This document shows positions 1 through 6,098 of a stretch of DNA of 16,113 nt, piece after piece. A program made the translations under genes and the position numbers. Within the stretch, counting starts at the first letter, position 1. The number at the start of each line of letters is the position of its first letter. The notes beneath the pieces are model-generated. The model was not told the origin of the DNA. It searched no databases and saw only the letters and a program-made list of their open reading frames with translations. Origin of the DNA: an uncultured Collinsella sp. (GTDB lineage: Bacteria; Actinomycetota; Coriobacteriia; Coriobacteriales; Coriobacteriaceae); the NCBI GenBank assembly GCA_902479095.1, contig CABSNL010000046.1, positions 1 through 16,113 on the forward strand, in the 5' to 3' direction.

Positions 1-47
1 CTACACTTCTAGCTTCGTCGGCAGCGTCAGATGTGTATAAGAGACAG
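1..47 (+). other. Illumina Nextera adapter with i5 index (artefact)
   Basis: Positions 1-6 (CTACAC) match the end of the P5 primer. Positions 7-14 (TTCTAGCT) match an 8-base i5 index, which I recall as Nextera S515. Positions 15-47 are the Nextera read-1 adapter, TCGTCGGCAGCGTC followed by the mosaic end AGATGTGTATAAGAGACAG. Genomic sequence starts at 48. In the minus-strand reading of the first gene the adapter adds a false tail, LSLIHI; on the plus strand it creates a false N-terminus, MYKRQ. Confidence 0.97.
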
Positions 48-680
48 GTGCTCGCACAGGTGCGCGACGCCGGCGCCCTTGTCGACACCCAGGTTCATAA
101 AGTCGATCCACTCGCGCCCGGCGTTGGTGACGTAGAGCTTGTCCGAGAACTCGGGGCTATAGGTCTCGCGAAACGCGGGCTCGGCATCGTAGCCGGGGAA
201 GAAGACCGATATCTTGTTGGACTCGATATCGATGCCCTCAAAGCTATCGACGTAGTTGATTGTGTTGTAGTAGACGCTGATCTCGTCGTGGTATTGATGG
301 TCGCGGGCAAGCACGTAGAACTCGTCGAAGCAGCACAGGACGGGGACAGCGCGAGGATCCTCCGAGGCACGGCTCAAGACCTGCTGATACAGCTCCACGT
401 CGATATTGCTCTTATAGATATAGTTGCCGCGATAGATGACGCAGGCTCCGTTGTCGGGACAAAAGGCGAGGCGGTTCTTGATGCCCTCGAACATCTCCTC
501 GAGCTTGGGGGCTGGACGTCCGCTAGCGGGGCAGAACACGATGCCAGCCTCGGCGAGCTTGTCCAGGCGCTCATCAAGACCCTGAGGTAGCACGCGCTCG
601 TCGGTGAGAAGCGTCTTGTCCATATCAACGGCGAGAATCTTAATGTTTCCAATATTGGCGTCCGATTCGTAAGTTTGCAT
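48..680 (-). CDS. Cof-type HAD family hydrolase, C-terminus missing
   Basis: This is a haloacid dehalogenase superfamily phosphatase of the Cof/YidA type, which usually dephosphorylates small sugar or cofactor phosphates in the cytoplasm; the substrate cannot be told from sequence. Motif I is DMDKTLLT (Asp19 nucleophile, Asp21), motif II is the Ser53 of PASGRP, and a motif III lysine is seen in GVDKGAG (about Lys201). The family is usually near 260-280 residues. Only 211 genomic codons are present, and the motif IV aspartates are lost because the contig ends in adapter at position 47. The ATG at 678-680 is supported by a GAAAGG ribosome binding site (complement of 690-695). It is transcribed away from argG. 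Confidence 0.85.
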
Positions 681-790
681 AAAAGCGAGCCTTTCGTTTC
701 GAAATTGTTTCAGATGTTATAACCATCAACTCGTAGTCAGGCGTATTTTCGCAGGAACGCAGCGTATTTGCACTGCATTTCACAAACTAA

Positions 791-805
791 TGAAAAAACT
801 TTTCA
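791..805. promoter_or_regulatory. 15-bp inverted repeat upstream of argG leader, possible operator
   Basis: TGAAAA-AAC-TTTTCA is a perfect palindrome with 6-bp arms, followed a few bases later by another TGAA half-site at 812-815. It loosely resembles ARG boxes bound by ArgR (TGAAT...ATTCA type), and it lies upstream of an arginine gene. The match is not exact and the spacing is one base longer than the classic box, so ArgR binding is only a guess. Confidence 0.3.
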
Positions 806-823
806 GAAATTTGAATTTGTCGT

Positions 824-851
824 TTGTGCAGCGGGCATTTTATCGTAATAT
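824..851 (+). promoter_or_regulatory. Candidate promoter for the argG leader
   Basis: A -10-like TAATAT (846-851) is preceded at 16 bp by a weak -35-like TTGTGC (824-829). It lies about 100 bp upstream of the leader peptide start and downstream of the 791-805 palindrome. The -10 is good and the -35 poor; no alternative of better quality was seen. Confidence 0.35.
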
Positions 852-954
852 AGCGACCATCGAAAACGGAGACGGAAAAACAACCGCTTACCGAGAAAAA
901 GGTACCGTTTACGATATTAGAATTGCGCCCGGCGATAGGTGAAAGGAGAGGCAG

Positions 955-1029
955 ATGCAGTTCGTAAAGATCATCACTGCTGCAGACAATGCCATCCGAC
1001 GCCAGCGCGCAATTTCCCGACGACGATAA
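955..1029 (+). CDS. Putative arginine leader peptide upstream of argG (24 aa)
   Basis: A short ORF starts with ATG at 955 behind a strong ribosome binding site (GAAAGGAGAG, 941-950). It encodes 24 residues and stops with TAA at 1027-1029; the peptide ends AIRRQRAISRRR. Six of the last ten codons are arginine (CGA, CGC, CGC, CGA, CGA, CGA) and the final three sense codons are consecutive CGA. CGA is absent from the 12 arginine codons I read in argG, so the leader appears enriched in an uncommon codon. The ORF lies 205 nt upstream of argG, which encodes an arginine biosynthesis enzyme. This is the layout of a ribosome-mediated attenuation leader, as in trp, his and leu operons. Function is inferred; a conserved small protein remains possible. 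Confidence 0.65.
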   Translation: MQFVKIITAADNAIRRQRAISRRR

Positions 1030-1140
1030 CAATCGTCTCTGTCCGCATGGGGCGAATTGCCTCAACAGAGTCATTTTGAGGTCGTTGGGTTTTAGCACGA
1101 CATTGCTGCATGTTTCTAGGGCATGTATGTGCTGATTTTT
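1022..1140 (+). promoter_or_regulatory. Candidate transcription attenuator of argG (alternative hairpins plus terminator)
   Basis: Stem A (1022-1027 with 1032-1037, GACGAT/ATCGTC) overlaps the last arginine codons and stop of the leader peptide. Stem B pairs 1060-1065 with 1076-1081 (CCTCAA/TTGAGG). A terminator-like stem pairs 1094-1103 with 1123-1133 (AGCACGACAT/ATGTATGTGCT, one bulged A, one G-U) and is followed by GATTTTT (1134-1140). Possible competing pairings are 1037-1042 with 1065-1070 (CTCTGT/ACAGAG) and 1081-1085 with 1097-1101 (GTCGT/ACGAC); the latter would disrupt the terminator. The stems were found by eye with no energy calculation, and the antiterminator is short, so the switching model is a hypothesis. 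Confidence 0.5.
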
Positions 1141-1234
1141 GCTATTTAACCTGATATTGCACGGTATATGACCTTGAAATGACTTGCAACTGACCGATGT
1201 TCTAACTAGCTACCAAGGGCGAAAGGAAACAGCC

Positions 1235-2461
1235 ATGAGCAAGGAAAAAGTCGTTCTCGCATATTCCGGTGGTCTTGATACATCCGTATGTGTCAAGTGG
1301 CTCCAGGACGAGAAGAATCTCGATGTCGTTTGCGTCTGCGGCAACGTGGGCCAGGAGGAGACCGGCCTGGACGCCAAGAAGCAGAAGGCGCTTGACCTTG
1401 GCGTTCTCGATTGCCAGGTACTCGACCTGCGCGACGAGTTCTCCGATGAGTTCCTGACTAAGGCCATCGCCGCAAACTCCATGTACGAGAACAAGTACCC
1501 GCTGCTCTCCGCCCTGTCTCGCCCGCTGCTCGCCAAGAAGCTTGTCGAGGTCGCTCACGAGTTTGGCGCGACCTACGTCGCCCACGGCTGCACCGGCAAG
1601 GGCAACGACCAGGTCCGCTTCGAGGCTGCCGTCAAGGCCCTCGACCCCGAGCTTAAAGTTATCGCCCCGGTTCGCGAGTGGGACTTGAAGTGCCGTCCCG
1701 ACGAGGTCGCCTATGCCCACGCCCACAACGTGCCGGTTCCCGAGGGTGCCAACGACAACCCTTACTCCATCGACGACAACCTGTGGGGTCGTGCTATTGA
1801 GTGCGGCCACCTGGAGGATCCCTGGAACGAGCCGCTCGACGACGCTTGGGTTATGACCAAGAACCCCGAAGACACGCCGGACACCCCGACCTACACCGAG
1901 ATTGAGTTTGAGGCGGGCAAGCCCGTCGCCGTCGACGGCAAGAAGATGAAGCTCTCCGAGATCGTCATCGCCCTCAACAAGATTTCGGGCGACAACGGCT
2001 TTGGCCGTCTCGATCTGGTCGAGGATCGTCTGGTGGGCCTCAAGAGCCGCGAGTGCTACGAGGTTCCCGGTGCACTGACGCTCATCACCGCCCACAAGGC
2101 ACTCGAGGATATTTGCGTTGAGGGTGACCTGCTCAAGACTAAGATTAAGCTCGAGCAGGATTGGGCCACCGCCGTGTACAACGGCCAGTGGTACAGCCCG
2201 CTCAAAAACGCGCTCGATGCCTTTATGGCCGACACCCAGAAGTTCGTGACCGGCACCGTCCGCCTGAAGTTCTTTAAGGGCAACTGCCATGTCGTCGGCC
2301 GCAAGAGCCCCTTCAGCCTCTACGACTACGGTCTGGCTACCTACGACCGCGACACCACGTTTGACGAGAAGGCCAGCGCCGGCTTTATCGAGATCGATAC
2401 GCTGTCGCTCAAGACGTGGGCAAAGGTCCAGGGTCCCAGCTCTGCCGCCGCCCAGGCCTAA
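1235..2461 (+). CDS. argG: Argininosuccinate synthase
   Basis: ArgG joins citrulline and aspartate using ATP to make argininosuccinate, the penultimate step of arginine synthesis, in the cytoplasm. The 408-residue product has the normal family length (about 400). The N-terminal ATP pyrophosphatase signature AYSGGLDTS is at residues 9-17, and the second family signature, ending in GCTGKGNDQVRFE, is at about 114-130. The start is the ATG at 1235, which has GAAAGGAAA at 1221-1229. An in-frame ATG at 1184 would add 17 residues unlike the family and has no good ribosome binding site. The gene sits behind the leader peptide and attenuator described above. argH follows after about 530 bp on the same strand, with a GC-rich hairpin and a small ORF between. 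Confidence 0.97.
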   Translation: MSKEKVVLAYSGGLDTSVCVKWLQDEKNLDVVCVCGNVGQEETGLDAKKQKALDLGVLDCQVLDLRDEFSDEFLTKAIAANSMYENKYPLLSALSRPLLAKKLVEVAHEFGATYVAHGCTGKGNDQVRFEAAVKALDPELKVIAPVREWDLKCRPDEVAYAHAHNVPVPEGANDNPYSIDDNLWGRAIECGHLEDPWNEPLDDAWVMTKNPEDTPDTPTYTEIEFEAGKPVAVDGKKMKLSEIVIALNKISGDNGFGRLDLVEDRLVGLKSRECYEVPGALTLITAHKALEDICVEGDLLKTKIKLEQDWATAVYNGQWYSPLKNALDAFMADTQKFVTGTVRLKFFKGNCHVVGRKSPFSLYDYGLATYDRDTTFDEKASAGFIEIDTLSLKTWAKVQGPSSAAAQA

Positions 2462-2616
2462 GGCTTTTCCTTCCCTTGGTATCCGCGCGGCCCGTCCGCG
2501 TGATACAAAACGGGCGCACGGGGTCCCTACCTTTCGTTATGCTTGCTGACACTTCTTAACATCGGTGGCCCCTACGTTCCGCCCGCATATATGACGCCGC
2601 GCTTGCGGCTGAGTCC

Positions 2617-2646
2617 GAGCCCCGCCGGGGTTGTCCGGCGGGGCTC
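2617..2646 (+). terminator. 12-bp GC-rich hairpin between argG and the small ORF
   Basis: GAGCCCCGCCGG (2617-2628) pairs perfectly with CCGGCGGGGCTC (2635-2646) around the loop GGTTGT. The following CTTCTATC is pyrimidine-rich but lacks the unbroken U-run seen after other terminators here. It may end argG transcription partially, or act as an attenuator or RNA processing site. From the argG stop at 2461 to 2698 I see no other gene. Confidence 0.6.
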
Positions 2647-2698
2647 CTTCTATCAATTTGGCGGCTCTGCGCCTATATATATATGAGGAGTATCCAAT

Positions 2699-2869
2699 AT
2701 GTTCAATGTCATCGCGCATGCTTTACTTGCCCTCGCGCCCGAGCTCGATGCTGCAAAGGTCGAGGACGTCCCTATGAGCCTGAAGGCTTGGATTGACGGT
2801 TCGCAGGGCAACATCCGGAGGGAGACGTTGGGTGCCAAGTGCATGGTGCGTCACTTCTTTGCAAATTAG
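2699..2869 (+). CDS. Unrecognised small protein between argG and argH (56 aa)
   Basis: The ATG at 2699 has a well-placed ribosome binding site (GAGGAG, 2685-2690), and the ORF runs 56 codons to TAG at 2867-2869. The product starts MFNVIAHALLALAPELDAAK, which could form an amphipathic helix, and ends MVRHFFAN. I do not recognise a domain. A TATATATAT run at about 2674-2683 just upstream could hold a -10 element. The ORF sits between two arginine genes on the same strand, downstream of a strong hairpin. It could be a genuine small protein, a remnant, or a chance ORF. Arginine is not enriched (three residues), so it does not resemble the argG leader peptide. Confidence 0.45.
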   Translation: MFNVIAHALLALAPELDAAKVEDVPMSLKAWIDGSQGNIRRETLGAKCMVRHFFAN

Positions 2870-2987
2870 CTACATGGCCCCGCGCACGGCAGGGAGTGTG
2901 TAAAACTAGCGGTTGATAAATCGCTTTAGCGACAGGGCACATTGCTTTGGGCGCTTGTTTTGGTATTTGGAGAAAGGAGACGGTTCC

Positions 2988-4418
2988 ATGGCTCTTTGGG
3001 GCGGTCGTTTTGAGGCGGGCGTGGCTGAGGTCACGCAGGAGTTTGGCGCGTCGCTGCCGGTCGACAAACATCTCTATAAGCAGGATATCGCTGGCTCTAA
3101 GGCGCATGCCAAGATGCTGGCCGCCCAAGGCATCATCAGTGCCGAGGACGAGCAGGCGATTGCCGAGGGCCTGACCGGAATCGAACAGGATATCGATGCC
3201 GGTAACTTTACCTTCGATATCAACGACGAGGACATCCATATGTCCATCGAGAGCGAGCTGACGCGTCGCATCGGCGAGGCCGGTAAGCGCTTGCATACCG
3301 GACGTTCGCGCAACGACCAGGTGGCGACCGACACGCGCCTGGGCGTCAAGGCACTGGCCAAGGAGCTCATGGAGGCCAATCTTGAGCTGCGCCATGTACT
3401 GGTGGATGCGGCCAAGAAGTACGACAAGGTGATTCTGCCGGGCTACACGCATATGCAGCACGCTCAGCCCGTGCTGCTGTCGCATCATCTGCTGGCATAT
3501 TCCTGGATGTTCGCGCGTGACTTTACGCGCCTGAAGGCCGCCTTTGATGCCGCCGACAACTGCCCGCTGGGTGCTGCCGCGCTTGCCGGTACGAGCTATC
3601 CGCTCGATCGCCAGATGACGGCTGCCGAACTTGGCTTTGCGGGCGTGATTCCCAACTCACTCGATGCTGTTTCCGACCGTGATTTCCTGCTCGATCTGCA
3701 TTACGCCGGCTCCGTCATGGCGATGCACCTGTCGCGTCTTTCCGAGGAGATCGTGCTGTGGTCGAGCTCCGAATTTGGCTTTATCACGCTTTCCGACTCC
3801 TACTCCACCGGCTCGTCCATCATGCCGCAGAAGAAGAACCCCGACTTTGCCGAGCTTATTCGCAGCAAGAGCGGCCGAGTCTATGGCAACCTGGTGCAGC
3901 TGCTCGTGACCATGAAGGGCTTGCCGCTTGCTTATAACAAGGACTTGCAGGAGGACAAGGAGGGCGCGCTCGATACCGCTTATACGCTCATGCAGTGCCT
4001 GTCCGTTATGGCCGGAATGATTTCAACTTGGACCGTCAACGAGGATGCCATGGCGCGCGAGTGCGGCGTGGGGCACCTTGCCGCCACCGATGTTGCCGAT
4101 TACCTGGCCAAGCGTGGTCTGCCGTTCCGTGAGGCACATGCCGTGGTGGGCCATCTGGTCCTGATGTGTGAGAAGCGCGGCTGCAATCTTGAGGACCTGC
4201 CGTTTGAGGTGTTCCAGGAGGCAAGCCCGCTCTTTGAGCGCGACATTACCGAGGCGCTCGACATCCCGTCGATTGTCGCCGCGCGCACGACCGAGGGCGG
4301 CACCGCTCCTGCCGCCGTTGCCGTGCAGCTGCAGCGTGCCGAGTCACAGCTCGTGGCCGACGAGGGCGTGTTTGGATCGCTGACCAAGGTCGTCGAGATG
4401 GGCCACGGGGCAAAGTAG
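2988..4418 (+). CDS. argH: Argininosuccinate lyase
   Basis: ArgH cleaves argininosuccinate to arginine and fumarate, completing the pathway that ArgG feeds; it is a cytoplasmic tetramer of the fumarase/aspartase superfamily. The 476-residue product matches the family length. It begins MALWGGRF, carries HTGRSRNDQ at 103-111 and GYTHMQHAQP at 152-161, and has the fumarate lyase signature GSSIMPQKKNP at 275-285, which contains the catalytic serine. The start at 2988 is chosen because it gives the conserved N-terminus and is preceded by GAAAGGAGA (2972-2980). An upstream in-frame start at 2913 would add 25 unrelated residues. A strong terminator follows at 4470-4502. Confidence 0.97.
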   Translation: MALWGGRFEAGVAEVTQEFGASLPVDKHLYKQDIAGSKAHAKMLAAQGIISAEDEQAIAEGLTGIEQDIDAGNFTFDINDEDIHMSIESELTRRIGEAGKRLHTGRSRNDQVATDTRLGVKALAKELMEANLELRHVLVDAAKKYDKVILPGYTHMQHAQPVLLSHHLLAYSWMFARDFTRLKAAFDAADNCPLGAAALAGTSYPLDRQMTAAELGFAGVIPNSLDAVSDRDFLLDLHYAGSVMAMHLSRLSEEIVLWSSSEFGFITLSDSYSTGSSIMPQKKNPDFAELIRSKSGRVYGNLVQLLVTMKGLPLAYNKDLQEDKEGALDTAYTLMQCLSVMAGMISTWTVNEDAMARECGVGHLAATDVADYLAKRGLPFREAHAVVGHLVLMCEKRGCNLEDLPFEVFQEASPLFERDITEALDIPSIVAARTTEGGTAPAAVAVQLQRAESQLVADEGVFGSLTKVVEMGHGAK

Positions 4419-4469
4419 AGGTTTGGCTGAAGACGTATTGTCCATTTATTGATAAATCGTTTTCGCTTT

Positions 4470-4502
4470 ACGGGCGCCTGCTGATGTGGGCGCCCGTATT
4501 TT
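4470..4502 (+). terminator. Intrinsic terminator after argH
   Basis: ACGGGCGCC (4470-4478) pairs with GGCGCCCGT (4489-4497), a 9-bp stem with a 10-nt loop, followed by ATTTT. It lies 52 bp after the argH stop. Confidence 0.85.
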
Positions 4503-4668
4503 GTTGCTATGGGGGAGGGGTTTGTCGAGAATTTCTGTAGGACCTTTGGGCAGGTTGTGAAGGGGGTACGTTCGCGGGTGGCAACCGACCGTCTGCTCTG
4601 TTCGGTGCGGTTGTTAGGCGGTCGGATGGTACTCTAATCGGGCTTCGAAACAGAAGTGACACATATGG
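4503..4668. other. Intergenic stretch between argH terminator and ndk promoter region
   Basis: No convincing gene or RNA is visible. The one structural feature is a 7-bp inverted repeat, CCGACCG (4585-4591) with CGGTCGG (4619-4625), spaced by 27 nt. Confidence 0.4.
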
Positions 4669-4704
4669 AGCGCTTTAATAAATTGCAGCGTTTCAATAAA
4701 CAGC
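4669..4704 (+). repeat. Imperfect 18-bp tandem repeat upstream of ndk
   Basis: AGCGCTTTAATAAATTGC (4669-4686) is directly followed by AGCGTTTCAATAAACAGC (4687-4704), identical at 14 of 18 positions. It ends just upstream of the candidate ndk -35 element, where a pair of sites for a regulator could sit. No known operator is recognised. Confidence 0.55.
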
Positions 4705-4710
4705 TTTTTG

Positions 4711-4739
4711 TTTAACTGCAGCTAAAACTCTGTTACGAT
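4711..4739 (+). promoter_or_regulatory. Candidate ndk promoter
   Basis: A weak -35-like TTTAAC (4711-4716) and a -10-like TACGAT (4734-4739) are spaced by 17 bp, about 65 bp upstream of the ndk start. Confidence 0.4.
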
Positions 4740-4802
4740 GCAGTCCAGGCGGGTGCCGGAATGGGACTTGGGCACGCGCGAACCTACTTGAAAGGCTACC
4801 TT

Positions 4803-5207
4803 ATGGCTATCGAGAAGACTTTCATCATGATTAAGCCCGACGCCGTGCGCGACCGCAAGATCGGCGAGATCGTTGCTCGCATTGAGCGCAGCGGCCTTGT
4901 CATCGAGCGCATGGAGATGACCACGCTCGAGCGCGCTACCGTCGAGGAGCACTACGCCCATCTGGCCGACAAGCCCTTCTTTGGCAGTCTCTGCGACTTT
5001 ATGACGAGCGGTCCGGTCGTCAAGATGGTCGTTTCCGGTCTCTCCGCTGTCTCCAAGATGCGCACCCTTATGGGCGCTACTAACCCGCTTGATGCTGCCC
5101 CCGGCACCATTCGCGGCGACTTTGCTGTCGATGTCAACGCCAACGTGATCCACGGCTCCGACTGCCTGGAGAACGCCGAGATCGAGATCAAGCGCTTTTT
5201 TGGCTAA
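4803..5207 (+). CDS. ndk: Nucleoside diphosphate kinase
   Basis: Ndk transfers the gamma phosphate of ATP to nucleoside diphosphates through a phosphohistidine, balancing NTP and dNTP pools. The 134-residue product has the usual length. It begins with the family pattern EKTFIMIKPDAV and carries the active-site motif NVIHGSD at 114-120, with His117 the phosphorylated residue. The start at 4803 is supported by GAAAGG at 4790-4795 and by family alignment; the longer frame from 4761 would add 14 atypical residues. The gene is monocistronic, with its own promoter region and a strong terminator at 5246-5280. Confidence 0.97.
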   Translation: MAIEKTFIMIKPDAVRDRKIGEIVARIERSGLVIERMEMTTLERATVEEHYAHLADKPFFGSLCDFMTSGPVVKMVVSGLSAVSKMRTLMGATNPLDAAPGTIRGDFAVDVNANVIHGSDCLENAEIEIKRFFG

Positions 5208-5245
5208 ACCAGCTTTGACTCCTTAAAGCTGTTAGCGTGTGGCTT

Positions 5246-5280
5246 GGGCGCTGCGGAATTCCATCCGCGGCGCCCTTTTT
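5246..5280 (+). terminator. Intrinsic terminator of ndk
   Basis: GGGCGCTGCGGA (5246-5257) pairs with TCCGCGGCGCCC (5264-5275), 12 bp with one G-U pair, followed by TTTTT (5276-5280). Confidence 0.93.
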
Positions 5281-5296
5281 ATTCCAAAATCTATGA

Positions 5297-5333
5297 AGGG
5301 GCCCGCTCGGACATGAGTTCCGAGCGGGCCCCT
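5297..5333 (-). terminator. Long hairpin at the 3' side of rpiB
   Basis: A perfect 15-bp stem (5297-5311 with 5319-5333, GC-rich, loop CATGAGT) lies between the convergent ndk and rpiB genes, 27 bp beyond the rpiB stop. On the minus strand it is followed by TCATAGATTTT, so it probably terminates rpiB; it may also back up the ndk terminator. Confidence 0.75.
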
Positions 5334-5359
5334 GCTGTTAGCTTGTGGCACTGAGTAGT

Positions 5360-5827
5360 TTAGGCCTCGTCGACGACCTTGAGGCCGCGCGTGTGGTCGA
5401 TCTCGTTGAGGAGGTTAACGCGACGCTCGTGACGACCGCCCTCAAACTCGGCGTCGAGCCACTCGTCGACAATCATCTTGGCGAGCTCGGAGCCCACGAC
5501 GCGGGCGCCAAAGGCGAGCACGTTGGTGTTGTTGTGCATGCGGGAGAGCTTGGCGCTGAAGGGCTCGGAGCACACGACGGCGCGAACACCTTCGACCTTG
5601 TTGGCGGCCAGGCTGATGCCGACGCCGGTACCGCAGATCAGGATACCCAGGTCGACGTCACCGTTGGCAACGGCCTTACCCACCTTGTAGCCGGCGATGG
5701 GGTAATCAAAGCTCTCGGAGGTGTCGGTTCCAAAGTTCACGACCTCACAGCCGCGCTCCTTCAGGTGCTCGGAAATGATGTTCTTGAGCTCAACGGCGGC
5801 GTGGTCGTTACCGATACCGATCTTCAT
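5360..5827 (-). CDS. rpiB: Ribose-5-phosphate isomerase B
   Basis: RpiB interconverts ribose 5-phosphate and ribulose 5-phosphate in the pentose phosphate pathway. The 155-residue protein belongs to the RpiB/LacAB family. Visible landmarks are NDHAA at 7-11 (Asp8, His9), CGTGVGISLAANK at 65-77 with the catalytic-type Cys65 and the phosphate-binding loop, HNNTNVLAFGAR at 98-109, and GGRHERRV at 130-137. The presence of Cys65 favours RpiB over LacA/LacB subunits, although RpiB-like paralogues acting on other sugar phosphates exist. The ATG at 5825-5827 has an AGAGGAA ribosome binding site. A TATGAT -10-like sequence lies on the minus strand at 5888-5893, without a clear -35. Confidence 0.92.
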   Translation of the reverse strand: MKIGIGNDHAAVELKNIISEHLKERGCEVVNFGTDTSESFDYPIAGYKVGKAVANGDVDLGILICGTGVGISLAANKVEGVRAVVCSEPFSAKLSRMHNNTNVLAFGARVVGSELAKMIVDEWLDAEFEGGRHERRVNLLNEIDHTRGLKVVDEA

Positions 5828-5908
5828 GAGTGGTTCCTCTCTGGTCCGTGCGGCGGAATTGCTAAAGGTTTTACCGCGTTCGACTGCATCATAGCGCGAC
5901 TTTTGCGT

Positions 5909-5927
5909 AAACGCTCGGGCGTTTTTT
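5909..5927 (+). repeat. Small palindrome with T-run in the rpiB/6099-gene divergent region
   Basis: AAACGC (5909-5914) pairs with GCGTTT (5919-5924) around TCGG and is followed by three more Ts; a second AAACGCT lies at 5932-5938. On the plus strand it looks like a short terminator, but no plus-strand gene precedes it, so an operator for rpiB is equally possible. Confidence 0.35.
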
Positions 5928-6032
5928 GGTCAAACGCTTTAGCATGCAACAAGACTAGCTTTTCATGAATTAATGCCGTCAGATTGCGCTTGAACGCCGT
6001 CCGTCGGAACCATGGTTGCGGTTTTTGATGCA

Positions 6033-6062
6033 TTGTTATCAAATAAAAGAGCTAACTATTAT
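6033..6062 (+). promoter_or_regulatory. Candidate promoter of the desulfidase-like gene
   Basis: A -35-like TTGTTA (6033-6038) and a -10-like TATTAT (6057-6062) are spaced by 18 bp, placing the transcription start about 30 bp before the coding start at 6099. Confidence 0.55.
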
Positions 6063-6098
6063 CGAGAGCCCAGTCCGTTATACAAGTAGGAGATACCT

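Noticed and set aside
33..590. Plus-strand ORF of 185 aa starting MYKRQ
   Set aside because: Its start lies inside the Nextera adapter, and it is antisense to the clear HAD gene.
787..1098. Minus-strand ORF of 103 aa upstream of argG
   Set aside because: It has no convincing ribosome binding site or domain and covers the argG leader structures on the other strand.
2874..2903. 9-codon mini ORF before argH as a second leader peptide
   Set aside because: It has no ribosome binding site and only one Arg codon, and no terminator structure follows.
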